Source: an uncultured Bacteroidales bacterium (GTDB lineage: Bacteria > Bacteroidota > Bacteroidia > Bacteroidales > UBA932). Taken from it: DNA of 43,924 nt. The DNA is taken from the NCBI GenBank assembly GCA_905235445.1, contig CAJOLJ010000031.1, positions 1 through 43,924 of the forward strand, in the 5' to 3' direction. Below the pieces are notes generated by a model. It was not told the origin of the DNA. It did not search any database and saw only the letters and a list, made by a program, of their open reading frames with translations. Each line of letters opens with the position of its first letter. Position 1 is the first letter of the stretch. Below, one piece after another: positions 16,706-24,907 of this stretch. A program made the translations under genes and the position numbers.

Positions 16706-19700
16706 TTAGAAGTTGGCACGCAGTGAGAAACCGAATGTACGGGTGGAGTTGGTCGAACCCTCGAGGAATGCCTGGTTGGTCCAGTTCGTGGAGTCGGAGT
16801 TCTCGGCATCCCAGATGGGGAGGTTCTTGTAGATGTAGAACGGGTTACGTGCGAACACGGATATGTTCAGGTTGTTGCAGTGGAACTTCTGAGTGAAGGA
16901 GTCGGGAATTGCGTAGGAAAGGGTGATTTCGCGGCACTTCAGATAGCTGTTCTTGAAGATGGCGTGAGAGTAGTAGGTGGGATCGCCTACTCCCCAGTTG
17001 TAAGTCCAGTTGTACCACTGGTCTGCGCTGATCTTGGAACCGCTCTCGGTAACTCCTTCCACTATCATACCGTTGTGCCAGATTTTCTGTCCTGCGGGAC
17101 CGGAGACGTCGGAGTGGTTTGCAGCCACGCAATTGCCGGAGTCGTCGAAGTAGTAGGCGAGACCGCCATGTTCCTCGTCACGGTAAGGGAGGGATTCGAC
17201 GAGGGTACCGCGGCCCATCAGGTACTCGTAAGGAGTGTTGACGACATCCCCTCCGATCTGGAAGTTGAAGTTGGCATCGAGGGTGAGCCTGCGATAGCTT
17301 ACCGACAGTGCGAAACCTCCGATGAGGTCAGGGATTGCGTTTCCGACCTTGACGGGCTCGGTGGTGAGTTTTGCGAAACCGTCGCTTCCCACAATCACAT
17401 TGCCATCGGCATCCTCAAGGGGAGCATAGGCATAGATGTCACCCATCTTCTGCCCCTCGTAGGAATACAGGAAGGCTGCGCCGCCGTCAAGGCTGCGATG
17501 CTGGAGGACGGACAGACCGTCTGCAAGCTTGAGGACCTTGTTGGTGTTCCAGGCTGCGTTGCCGCTGAGGTTCACCTTCCAGTCGCTGGTCTCGACGATG
17601 GTTCCGTATGCGGAGAACTCTATACCCTGGTTCTCGAGCTCACCGACATTCATGAGGATGGAGGATCCACCTGCGGACAGGGGAGCGGTAGTCTGGAGAA
17701 TCTGGTCCTTGATGTCCTTGTGGTAGTAGGACACCTCGAATCCGAGCCTGTTGTTGAGGAACTTGCCCTCGAGACCGAGCTCGAGCTCATAGGTGTTCTC
17801 AGGACGGATATTGTCGTTTCCGAGGGATGTGCCGACCTTGTTGTAAATGAAGGTGGTGCCGGCGTACTGCTCGACGGAGGACTGGTTGTAGACCATGGCT
17901 GCACGGTAGATCTCGGGAGCGTTACCCACGACTCCGTAGGATGCCCTGAACTTTGCGTAATCGGTCCACGAAGGCATGTCGAAGAGTTCGGAGAAGATGA
18001 CAGAACCGTTCACGGAAGGATACCAGTAGGCGTTGTTCGTGGGAGCGAGGGTGGAAACCTGCTCACGGCGAAGGGTTGCCTCGAGGTATGCCCAGTCATC
18101 ATAGGAGAGGGAAGCGGTACCGTATACGGCCTGCTTGAGGAACTGGATGTCGCTCATGCCGGCATTTGCCTTGTTGTTGGAAGCGTTCAGATGGAACCAG
18201 TTCTCGACGGACAGACCTCCGTTCGTGCTGACGGAAGAGTTCAGGGTCCTCTCGGAACGTGCGGAATAACCGAGGTTCACATCGAGTCCGAACTTGTCGT
18301 TGAATGTCTTGGAGTAGTTCAGCAGGGCGTCACCGTAGATGGTGGTGTAGGTGTTGTTGGCGAGGGAATAGAAGCCGTCGCCGTCCGTTCCGAAGGCACT
18401 TGAGAAGCGGACCTTCCTCATGTCCTCGACCTTCTGGCCGGTGTAATCGGTGGCGATGTTGCCCTTGAGGGTAAGTCCGGGGATGATTTGCCATGAAGGG
18501 GTGACGCTGGCTATGAGGCGCTGGTTGTTCTCCAGCTGCTCACGGCCGAGGATCTGCCACAGGTACTCGCTCACCAGAGAACCGAAGGACAGGCCGTATG
18601 CCCAACCCTCAGCGGGATTCTCATGGTTGTTGTCGGAGAAGGTCCTGTTCATGTAACCGGCCTGGGTGACGGTGTGCTCACGGACGTAGGCGACATCGTC
18701 GAAGGCACCGAACATTCCGGAGAAGTTATTGGTCAGACGGGATATACGGTAAGGACGGTTCTTGACGTTCTGGTTCATGTACTGGACGGAGTAGCCGAGT
18801 TTCAGGGCACCGTTTGCGGTGAGGTCCTGGCTTCCCGACAGGGAGAAGTTGTGCTTTCCGAGGTGGGAATTGTACTGGTTTGGCACGTTGTCCATGAAAG
18901 TATAGGAGAAACGGGTGTTGCCCCTCTCGGTACCGGCGGTCAAGGCGATATTGTACTGCTGCGTGAAACCGGTGCGGAACAGTTCGCTCCAAGGATTGGA
19001 GGTGATGGCGGTGTAGGGACGGGTGGTACCGTCAAAGTAGTAGACGGAACGTCCGTCGTACTTGGGACCGAAGTATGCGGTGGCGCTTGCCACACCGAGG
19101 ACGTCGTTACCGTCCTTGTCCTTGCGCATGTAGAAGCCCTCGTCGGTATATCCGTTCGAAGCCCAGGCGCCGTTGCGGGCACCGGGACCGAAGACGGTCT
19201 GATACTCGGGCATGTATGCTACGAAGTCACCCTGGAGGCTGGCGTTGAAGTCGATGTGCACTCCGCTGTTCTTCTTTCCTTTCTTCATGGTGATGAGCAC
19301 AACTCCATTTGCACCCTCGGAACCGTACAGGGAGGTTGCGGAAGCACCCTTCAGGACGGTGAGGTTCTCGATATCCTCAACGTTGATATCCGAGAGACCG
19401 TTGGACTGGATCCTCTGCACTCCCCAGTAGTCAGCGTTGTTGGCCTCGCCGTTCCTCACGGGAACGCCGTCAACCACGACGAGGGGCTGGTTGGTACCGG
19501 TGATGGAGGAGATACCGCGGACGTTGATGGAGATGGCACCGGTGGCACCGCCGGGGGCGGTGGAAATGCGCACTCCGGAAGCCTTTCCGTAGAGGGCGGA
19601 ACCCAGGGAAGGGGCTGCAGTCGCGATTAGGTCATCGGAGTTGATGGAACTCACTGCATAACCTACCTTCTTTTCATCCTTGCGGATACCGAGGGCGGTG

Positions 19701-20017
19701 ACCACTGTTCCTTCGAGCATTTCGGAATCCTCTTCGAGGAGGACATCGACGGGACGTCCTTCCCACCTGAAAGTCTGGGTGGAGTAGCCGATGCAGGAAA
19801 CTTCAAGAATGTCACCGGTCTTCACACCGGGAAGGGTGAAAGCACCGTTCATATCGGTAACAGTACCGTTATGGGTGCCCTGGACGAGAACGGATGCCCC
19901 GACCACAGGTCCGATTGCATCCTTCACTGAGCCTGATGCCGTTCCCTGGGCGAAAGCCTGGAACATGGTTCCAAGGGCCAGGACAGCTGTCAAAGCGAGT
20001 TTTAACAGATTTCTCAT
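16706..20017 (-). CDS. SusC/RagA family TonB-linked outer membrane transporter
   Basis: This is the 1103-residue TonB-dependent beta-barrel that imports the ligand captured by its SusD partner. The signal peptide (MRNLLKLALTAVLALGTMFQ then AFA-Q) is followed by a carboxypeptidase-D-regulatory-like domain (about 25-100: GSVKDAIGPVVGASVLVQGT, DMNGAFTLPG). A TonB-box-like segment EGTVVTALG lies near residue 105. The plug domain runs about 115-235, with NVRGISSITGTNQPLVVVDG and LKGASATSLYGSEGANGVVL, the SusC hallmark. The 22-strand barrel ends in FGFSLRANF with a C-terminal Phe. There is no N-terminal STN domain, so a link to an anti-sigma/ECF pair is not indicated. It heads a two-gene unit with susD. 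Confidence 0.96.
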   Translation of the reverse strand: MRNLLKLALTAVLALGTMFQAFAQGTASGSVKDAIGPVVGASVLVQGTHNGTVTDMNGAFTLPGVKTGDILEVSCIGYSTQTFRWEGRPVDVLLEEDSEMLEGTVVTALGIRKDEKKVGYAVSSINSDDLIATAAPSLGSALYGKASGVRISTAPGGATGAISINVRGISSITGTNQPLVVVDGVPVRNGEANNADYWGVQRIQSNGLSDINVEDIENLTVLKGASATSLYGSEGANGVVLITMKKGKKNSGVHIDFNASLQGDFVAYMPEYQTVFGPGARNGAWASNGYTDEGFYMRKDKDGNDVLGVASATAYFGPKYDGRSVYYFDGTTRPYTAITSNPWSELFRTGFTQQYNIALTAGTERGNTRFSYTFMDNVPNQYNSHLGKHNFSLSGSQDLTANGALKLGYSVQYMNQNVKNRPYRISRLTNNFSGMFGAFDDVAYVREHTVTQAGYMNRTFSDNNHENPAEGWAYGLSFGSLVSEYLWQILGREQLENNQRLIASVTPSWQIIPGLTLKGNIATDYTGQKVEDMRKVRFSSAFGTDGDGFYSLANNTYTTIYGDALLNYSKTFNDKFGLDVNLGYSARSERTLNSSVSTNGGLSVENWFHLNASNNKANAGMSDIQFLKQAVYGTASLSYDDWAYLEATLRREQVSTLAPTNNAYWYPSVNGSVIFSELFDMPSWTDYAKFRASYGVVGNAPEIYRAAMVYNQSSVEQYAGTTFIYNKVGTSLGNDNIRPENTYELELGLEGKFLNNRLGFEVSYYHKDIKDQILQTTAPLSAGGSSILMNVGELENQGIEFSAYGTIVETSDWKVNLSGNAAWNTNKVLKLADGLSVLQHRSLDGGAAFLYSYEGQKMGDIYAYAPLEDADGNVIVGSDGFAKLTTEPVKVGNAIPDLIGGFALSVSYRRLTLDANFNFQIGGDVVNTPYEYLMGRGTLVESLPYRDEEHGGLAYYFDDSGNCVAANHSDVSGPAGQKIWHNGMIVEGVTESGSKISADQWYNWTYNWGVGDPTYYSHAIFKNSYLKCREITLSYAIPDSFTQKFHCNNLNISVFARNPFYIYKNLPIWDAENSDSTNWTNQAFLEGSTNSTRTFGFSLRANF

Positions 20018-20073
20018 GTGATGTTAGTTAATAAATTGGGTAAGGATTTTACTTAATAAAATCAAATAAAATC

Positions 20074-20088
20074 GGGAGCCTCGCTCCC
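20074..20088 (-). promoter_or_regulatory. Hairpin at the 5' end of the susC leader
   Basis: GGGAGC-GAG-GCTCCC forms a 6-bp stem, starting only a few bases after the predicted transcription start. GATTTTATTTGATTTTATT follows in the minus strand. It could stabilise the 5' end or act as a weak attenuator. Confidence 0.45.
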
Positions 20089-20097
20089 TTTGGGCCA

Positions 20098-20128
20098 CAA
20101 AGATAACGCTTTTTTGCAAAAACGTTAT
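20098..20128 (-). promoter_or_regulatory. susC promoter -7 box overlapped by an inverted repeat
   Basis: On the minus strand TATCTTTG occupies 20105-20098. An interrupted palindrome, ATAACG(C)-TTTTTTGCAAAAA-CGTTAT at 20103-20128, overlaps the box and fills the spacer. A standard -33 TTTG is not at the right distance. The palindrome looks like an operator or activator site. Confidence 0.55.
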
Positions 20129-20286
20129 AGCGTTTTAAAAATTATTGAAAATCCCCCTTTGGGGGCATTTTTGGGCATTGCCCAAGAAGTTTCATTCACT
20201 TAGGCACTTAGGATAAATGTAGGTATATTTTAGCTACAACAGGGTTGTAATCTCCCTGTGGATGGAAGGACCATGGGCTTTCAAAT

Positions 20287-20333
20287 TAAAAACCCACCCC
20301 CGGGCTTCGCCAAGAACGGCGGCGGGGGTGGTG
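20287..20333 (-). terminator. Terminator of the kinase-MurU unit
   Basis: On the minus strand CCACCCCCG (20331-20323) pairs with CGGGGGTGG (20302-20294), and TTTTTAATTTG follows. It is a rho-independent terminator. Confidence 0.75.
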
Positions 20334-20364
20334 TAAGAGAATTGAAGAGGGAAGGGGGCAACTG

Positions 20365-21114
20365 CTACAGCTCTGAGAGGAATCTCTCAGCCTCCGCCAG
20401 GCAGTCCACTTTCCCGACATCCAGCATGCGAAGACCATCCACCGTGGCCCCGTAGATGGGTTCCTCCCTGCATGAGGATATGTAATAGTCCATGATCGGG
20501 AATCTCCCCTCAAAACCCATTTTCCTGAAAGAGGGGAATATGCCAGGGGACAGGACATGCACCCCGGAGAATGCCAGTGCCTTGAAATCATCCGGACGGA
20601 TATTCCCCCAGGGGGACCTCACTTCCCCGGTGGAGACATTGGTCCATCCCACCATGCGCATATCCGAAGGATCGAAAAGAAGATAGCGGCTGGTTTTTCT
20701 CTCGCTTACAAGAAGAGTGGACAGGGCATCGGGATGTGAAGAAGTGGCATCCGACATGAAAGAGGGTATGTCCAGGTTGGAGAGGATATCGACGTTGTGG
20801 ACGAGAAAGGGCTCCTCCCCGCCCAGGAACCTCCCGGCGCTGAGCACTCCCCCGCCGGTCTCCAGCAGGCAGTCCCTCTCGTCACTGACTTCAATCCTCA
20901 TTCCCAAGTCCGTACGTGAACGCAGATACTCGATTATCATGTCCGGGAAATGATGCACGTTCACGACCACCTCTCCTATACCTGCCGCCTTCAGCTTTTC
21001 AAGCAGGATCCCCAGAAGGGGTTTCCCTCCCACCGGGACCAGGGCCTTGGGCATGGAAAGGGTGAGGGGACGTAGCCTCGTGCCGAGTCCCGCTGCGAAT
21101 ATGAGTGCTTTCAT
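20365..21114 (-). CDS. MurU-like nucleotidyltransferase (sugar-1-phosphate)
   Basis: The 249-residue protein starts MKALIFAAGLGTRLRPLTLS, followed by MPKALVPVGGKPLL; the nucleotide-binding signature is G-x-G-T-R-L-R-P-L-T with P-K-x-L-x-P-V. ETGGGVLSAG and FLVHNVDILSNLD (metal-binding Asp) follow, and the C-terminus contains FPIMDYY. This matches the MurNAc-alpha-1-phosphate uridylyltransferase (MurU) / GT-A nucleotidyltransferase group. In Pseudomonas, MurU works with the sugar kinase AmgK to recycle cell-wall MurNAc to UDP-MurNAc. Here the gene lies 62 bases downstream of an AmgK-like kinase, so the same pathway is a reasonable inference. The sugar (MurNAc, GlcNAc or another) is not determined by sequence. 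Confidence 0.85.
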   Translation of the reverse strand: MKALIFAAGLGTRLRPLTLSMPKALVPVGGKPLLGILLEKLKAAGIGEVVVNVHHFPDMIIEYLRSRTDLGMRIEVSDERDCLLETGGGVLSAGRFLGGEEPFLVHNVDILSNLDIPSFMSDATSSHPDALSTLLVSERKTSRYLLFDPSDMRMVGWTNVSTGEVRSPWGNIRPDDFKALAFSGVHVLSPGIFPSFRKMGFEGRFPIMDYYISSCREEPIYGATVDGLRMLDVGKVDCLAEAERFLSEL

Positions 21115-21176
21115 CGTATTCCAGACTTTTTAACTAGTACCTTAATTATTTTAATTCCCCAGAGTCTACCTTCCTG

Positions 21177-22610
21177 CTACACCATCTTCTCTATGTCCAG
21201 TTCACGGTGGGTAACCTGGATCTTGATATCGAAGCGGGAGGAAAGGTGAGCGGCAAGGTGCTCGGCGCAGTAGACGCTGCGGTGCTGCCCGCCGGTACAG
21301 CCGAAACAGACCTGAAGGTGAGTGAACTTCCTTTCTATGAACCTCTTGACATGGGGATCCACGAGGCTATAGACATGCATGAGGAAGGTGTTGACCTCGC
21401 CGTCATCCTCCAGGAACTTGATGACTTCCTTGTCCATACCGGTGAACTGGCGGTAGTACTCGTACTTGCCGGGATTGTTGATGGAGCGGCAGTCAAAGAC
21501 ATATCCTCCGCCGTTTCCGGAGTTGTCCACGGGGATGCCCTTCTTGTAGGCGAAGGAGTAGATGCTCACCTCGAGTCTCTTGTCCTCGGCAATCTCGTAG
21601 AACTGGTGCATGCGGGTAAGTTTGGTAAGCACCTCGTTCATGTAGGGGTACTGCTCGAAGGGCTGACGAAGAAGCTTCCTGAGGTTGTCGATGGCGAAGG
21701 GTACCGAGGCCAGGAAATGGGGCTTTTTCTCGAAGTATCCCCGGAAGCCGTAAGCCCCCAGGACCTGGAGGTTGCGGAAGAGGATGAACAGGCGGAGCCT
21801 CTCCCTGAAAGCATCCTCGTCAAGGTCGGGGACATAGCTGCGCAGGGCCCGGAGGTAACTGGAGAGCATCTCGCTCTTGAGGTCCTCGGGATACCTTGCC
21901 CTGGCCTGCCAGATGAAGGAAGCCACGTCATAGTAGATGGGACCGCGCCTTCCGCCCTGGAAATCGATGAAGTAGGGCTGGTCGTCCCGGATCATGACGT
22001 TGCGCGCCTGGAAATCCCTGTAGAGGAAAGTGTTTCCCATGTCCAGGAGCAGGTCGTCCTTGAATTTCTCGAAATCCTCCTGAAGTTTCACTTCATGGAA
22101 GTCAAGCCCTGTGGCCTTGAGGAAGCAGTACTTGAAATAGTTCAGGTCGAACATTATCATCCTTTCCCCGAAGGCGGGCTCGGGATAGCAGACACCCCAG
22201 TCCAGGTCCTCCCCGCCCTTGAACTGGATGCGGGGCAGTTTCTCCATGGTGGAACACAGGAGCATCCTCTCATAAGAGGAGTACTCCCCGCTTTCCCTTC
22301 CGTGGGAAACGGCCTTGTAGAGCTGTATATCCCCGAGGTCCTCCTGGATGTAGGCCATCCCGTCATCACTGACGGCGAACACCCTGGGGACCTTTATCCC
22401 CTTGTCATAGAAATGCTTGCTCAGGGAACAGAATGCCCTGTTCTCCTCAAGGGAAGTCCCTATGACCCCGATGATCGAGAAGTTGCCGCCCCTCAGGCGG
22501 AAATACCTGCGGTTGCTTCCGGAGGCGCTCAGTTCCGAAATCTCCCCCACTTCCCTGCCCGTGTAGTTCTTGAAAAGGATTTCCAGTATCCTGGTCTTGT
22601 CGTTTGCCAT
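21177..22610 (-). CDS. APH-type sugar kinase fused to RapZ C-terminal domain
   Basis: The 477-residue protein has two parts. Residues about 1-340 are an aminoglycoside-phosphotransferase-like kinase related to AmgK (N-acetylmuramate/GlcNAc 1-kinase), with catalytic-loop YRDFQARNVMI (Asp 199) and metal-binding FIDFQGG (Asp 216). Residues about 345-470 match the C-terminal domain of RapZ: FDCRSINNPG and GCTGGQHRSVYCAEHLA at 437-453. The P-loop half of RapZ is absent. In E. coli the RapZ C-terminal domain binds RNA and GlcN6P and controls GlmS; what it does here is unknown. The ATG at 22608-22610 is chosen because an upstream TTG at 22640 falls within the -7 box. It precedes the MurU-like gene. 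Confidence 0.88.
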   Translation of the reverse strand: MANDKTRILEILFKNYTGREVGEISELSASGSNRRYFRLRGGNFSIIGVIGTSLEENRAFCSLSKHFYDKGIKVPRVFAVSDDGMAYIQEDLGDIQLYKAVSHGRESGEYSSYERMLLCSTMEKLPRIQFKGGEDLDWGVCYPEPAFGERMIMFDLNYFKYCFLKATGLDFHEVKLQEDFEKFKDDLLLDMGNTFLYRDFQARNVMIRDDQPYFIDFQGGRRGPIYYDVASFIWQARARYPEDLKSEMLSSYLRALRSYVPDLDEDAFRERLRLFILFRNLQVLGAYGFRGYFEKKPHFLASVPFAIDNLRKLLRQPFEQYPYMNEVLTKLTRMHQFYEIAEDKRLEVSIYSFAYKKGIPVDNSGNGGGYVFDCRSINNPGKYEYYRQFTGMDKEVIKFLEDDGEVNTFLMHVYSLVDPHVKRFIERKFTHLQVCFGCTGGQHRSVYCAEHLAAHLSSRFDIKIQVTHRELDIEKMV

Positions 22611-22637
22611 CGAATTGTGTATTTCGTACTTTGCATG

Positions 22638-22645
22638 CAAAGTTA
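22638..22645 (-). promoter_or_regulatory. Promoter -7 box of the kinase-RapZ gene
   Basis: TAACTTTG on the minus strand, followed by CATGCAAAG, sits 28 bases upstream of the chosen ATG. It also rules out the TTG start further upstream. Confidence 0.6.
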
Positions 22646-22701
22646 CCGTTTTTTTTGTCCGTAGCCTAGGGGAGGACTTGTTTATGGATACTGCAATTCC
22701 C

Positions 22702-22760
22702 TTTGATTGTTTTCAGACGATTCTTCGTACCTTTGTACACTCCCCTCTCCCCAGGGGGAG
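22702..22760 (+). promoter_or_regulatory. pncB promoter with 5' leader hairpin
   Basis: TACCTTTG at 22728-22735 is a -7 box, with TTG at 22707-22709 (and TTTG at 22702-22705) upstream. Directly after the box come TA-CACTCCCC and a C-run/G-run hairpin (TCCCC 22741-22745 with GGGGA 22755-22759, or the CTCCCC/GGGGAG register). Confidence 0.6.
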
Positions 22761-22801
22761 CGACTATTTAGTTGAACATCACACCACGACAAACGACAAG
22801 C

Positions 22802-24295
22802 ATGGAACACAACTGGGCATACTGTTCTGACAAGTATCAGTACACCATGGGCAAGTCCTTCTTCGAATGCGGAAGGCAGGACGAGATGGCAGTATTCAAC
22901 ATGTTCTACCGCAAGGCCCCGGAGAACAACAACTGGGCTGTCTGCTCGGGAACCGATGAGGTCATCGAAATGATTTCCGCCCTCGGGACCGAGGACGAGA
23001 GCTATTTCGAGAAGTTCCTCCCTTCCGAGGAGTATGCTCCCTTCAGGAAGTACCTTTCCACGATGAAGTTCACCGGGAACGTCTGGGCGATGAGGGAAGG
23101 GGAGATCGTCTTCCCGAACCAGCCCATCATCATAGTCGAGGCTCCCCTCATCCAGGCGCAGGTCCTGGAGACCCCGATGCTGTGCATCATGAACCACCAG
23201 ATGGCCGTGGCGACGAAGGCCTCGAGGGTCAGCCGTGCCACCGAGCATCCCGTCAGCGAGTTCGGGTCCCGCAGGGCACATGGCCCCTGGGCTGCGACCT
23301 ACGGAGCCAAGGCCGCCATCATAGGGGGCTGCGCCAGCACTTCCAACATCCTGGCCGGCATGGACAACAATGTCCCTTCCACCGGCACCATGGCACATTC
23401 CTTCGTGACTTCCTACGGAAGCAGCGTCGAGGGCGAGCACAAGGCTTTCTGCGACTATATCCGCACCCATAAGGGCGAGAACCTGATCCTTCTCATCGAC
23501 ACATACGACACCCTCAAGTGCGGGGTCCTCAATGCGGTTCGTGCCTTCAGGGAGAACGGCATCGACGACAACTACCCCTATGGCTACGGCATCCGCCTCG
23601 ACAGCGGTGACCTCGCATACCTTTCCATCAAGGTCCGCCAGATACTCGACGCCCACGGGATGAAAGGCTGCAAGATATTCGCCACCAACTCCCTCGACGA
23701 GTACCTCATCACCGACCTCGAGAGGCAGGGAGCGAAGATAGACTCCTACGGAGTGGGTGACGCCATTGCGACGAGCAAGGCAGAACCTTGCTTCGGAAAC
23801 GTGTACAAGCTCGTCCAGATTGACGGGGAGCCTGTCCTGAAAAGGTCCGAGGACACAATCAAGCTCATTAACCCCGGGTTCCAGGTCACATACAGGATCA
23901 TCAAGTTCGATGAGGACAAGAAATGCGACCTCAGCAAGGTGGACGTGACATGCCTCAGGGGTGACGACACCGCAAGGAAGATCGAGACCGGGGAGGAGTT
24001 CACCGTCTACGACCAGGAAGACCGCTACAAGTACAAGACTTTCGAAAAGGGTTCCTACACCTTCAGGATTCTCCAGAACCAGGTAATCAAGGACGGTGTG
24101 GACTGCCACGTCCACTACACCCTCGACGAGAAGAGGGCCTTCTACAAGGATACCCTCCTTCACTTGAGCCCTTCTGAAAGGCGTCTTATCAACCCCCACT
24201 ACTTCAAAGTGGACATTTCAGAGGAACTGCGCGCCCTGAAGCTCGAAATCTTGGAAAGGATAAACGCCCAGATCCGGGAGTTCAAAATTGACTGA
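22802..24295 (+). CDS. pncB: Nicotinate phosphoribosyltransferase
   Basis: The enzyme makes nicotinate mononucleotide from nicotinate and PRPP, the committed step of the Preiss-Handler NAD pathway. The ATG at 22802 (MEHNWAYCSDKYQYTMGKSF) is preferred to an upstream non-ATG start in the leader. The 497 residues include the N-terminal D-K-Y-Q-Y-T-M-G (family 'tDlYqltM'), EFGSRRAHGPWAA, GGCASTSNILAG, GTMAHSFV and GIRLDSGDLAYLS, the classical NAPRTase active-site segments. The C-terminal region contains VGDAIATSKAEPCFGNVYKL. Two genes downstream is pncA, whose product supplies nicotinate. Confidence 0.94.
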   Translation: MEHNWAYCSDKYQYTMGKSFFECGRQDEMAVFNMFYRKAPENNNWAVCSGTDEVIEMISALGTEDESYFEKFLPSEEYAPFRKYLSTMKFTGNVWAMREGEIVFPNQPIIIVEAPLIQAQVLETPMLCIMNHQMAVATKASRVSRATEHPVSEFGSRRAHGPWAATYGAKAAIIGGCASTSNILAGMDNNVPSTGTMAHSFVTSYGSSVEGEHKAFCDYIRTHKGENLILLIDTYDTLKCGVLNAVRAFRENGIDDNYPYGYGIRLDSGDLAYLSIKVRQILDAHGMKGCKIFATNSLDEYLITDLERQGAKIDSYGVGDAIATSKAEPCFGNVYKLVQIDGEPVLKRSEDTIKLINPGFQVTYRIIKFDEDKKCDLSKVDVTCLRGDDTARKIETGEEFTVYDQEDRYKYKTFEKGSYTFRILQNQVIKDGVDCHVHYTLDEKRAFYKDTLLHLSPSERRLINPHYFKVDISEELRALKLEILERINAQIREFKID

Positions 24296-24405
24296 CAGAG
24301 GTCGGCTGTCACTTTTGGCAAGAGAATTGCAGTACACTCATGTAAAGGGTCATTTGACAAGGACCTATCACAGAAATAATCATTAACTTGTAAATACATA
24401 CAGCC

Positions 24406-24753
24406 ATGAAAACGATACTGAAAGCACTCATTCCCGTAGTTGCACTGATACTGTGCAGCGCAGCCGCTGCCAGCGCTTCAAGCGCTACTTCCCTGTCCGC
24501 CGCACCCGAGACCACAACCCTAGCGGCAGCTGATGGTGAGGTCAGCGTGGTCCTCAAGGAAGTAGGACCCAACAAGGTGAAAGTCATCAAGGTGATAAGG
24601 ACTTACCTGAACGTCGAGCTGAGGGATGCAAAGGACCTCGTCGACGCAGTCGAGAAAGGCCCCGTCACCGTGGCCAAGAGCATGGCTCCTGACCAGGCCG
24701 CCAAGATGAAGGCCGAACTGGAGGAGGCAGGAGCGAAAGTGGAGGTCAAATAA
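24406..24753 (+). CDS. Exported protein with ribosomal L7/L12 C-terminal domain
   Basis: The 115-residue protein has an N-terminal export signal (MKTILKALIP, a hydrophobic core, AAAASAS; signal peptidase I site probably after residue 24). Cys 17 lacks a proper lipobox because Leu precedes it. An Ala/Thr-rich linker covers about 25-44. Residues about 45-115 align with the C-terminal domain of ribosomal protein bL12: VVLKEVGPNKVKVIKVIR, then L-R-D-A-K-D-L-V-D, and the end LEEAGAKVEVK, which is nearly identical to bL12. The bL12 dimerisation domain is absent. The true L7/L12 is cytosolic, so this is a domain moved to the envelope; its function is unknown. It lies between pncB and pncA and is followed by a terminator at 24785. 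Confidence 0.85.
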   Translation: MKTILKALIPVVALILCSAAAASASSATSLSAAPETTTLAAADGEVSVVLKEVGPNKVKVIKVIRTYLNVELRDAKDLVDAVEKGPVTVAKSMAPDQAAKMKAELEEAGAKVEVK

Positions 24754-24784
24754 CTCCCCCGCCCTTTCCTTTCCAAAACACCCT

Positions 24785-24820
24785 ATGCCCCGGGCCCATG
24801 AATCCCGAGGCATTTTTTTT
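24785..24820 (+). terminator. Terminator after the L7/L12-domain gene
   Basis: ATGCCCCGGG pairs with CCCGAGGCAT (one mismatch), followed by eight T (24813-24820). It is a rho-independent terminator, so pncA is transcribed separately. Confidence 0.75.
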
Positions 24821-24850
24821 GCAAAGTCCCATCGGTGGCAGGCTTTGGCA

Positions 24851-24882
24851 TTTGGAACATTTGAGGCGGGTGAGTATCTTTG
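24851..24882 (+). promoter_or_regulatory. pncA promoter
   Basis: TATCTTTG at 24875-24882 (-7) and TTTG at 24851-24854 (-33) are separated by 20 bases, a complete Bacteroidota promoter. The pncA ATG is 26 bases downstream. Confidence 0.7.
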
Positions 24883-24907
24883 CATGAAATATCCCAACAC
24901 ATAAAAA

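Larger units (their letters stand above)
20018..20364. other. Intergenic region between susC and the MurU-like gene
   Basis: This stretch of about 350 bases has no credible ORF. It contains the susC leader hairpin, promoter and palindrome (20074-20128). Next come two small hairpins at 20153-20188 (CCCCC-TTT-GGGGG and TTGGGC-ATT-GCCCAA). At the right end is the terminator of the minus-strand gene at 20365. The part around 20190-20285 holds nothing I can name. Confidence 0.55.

Noticed and set aside
24356..24384. TTGACA with a downstream TAATCA as a sigma-70-type promoter for the L7/L12-domain gene
   Set aside because: The -10 match is poor and Bacteroidota do not normally use this consensus; no TAnnTTTG was found in the gap, so the promoter of this gene remains unassigned.
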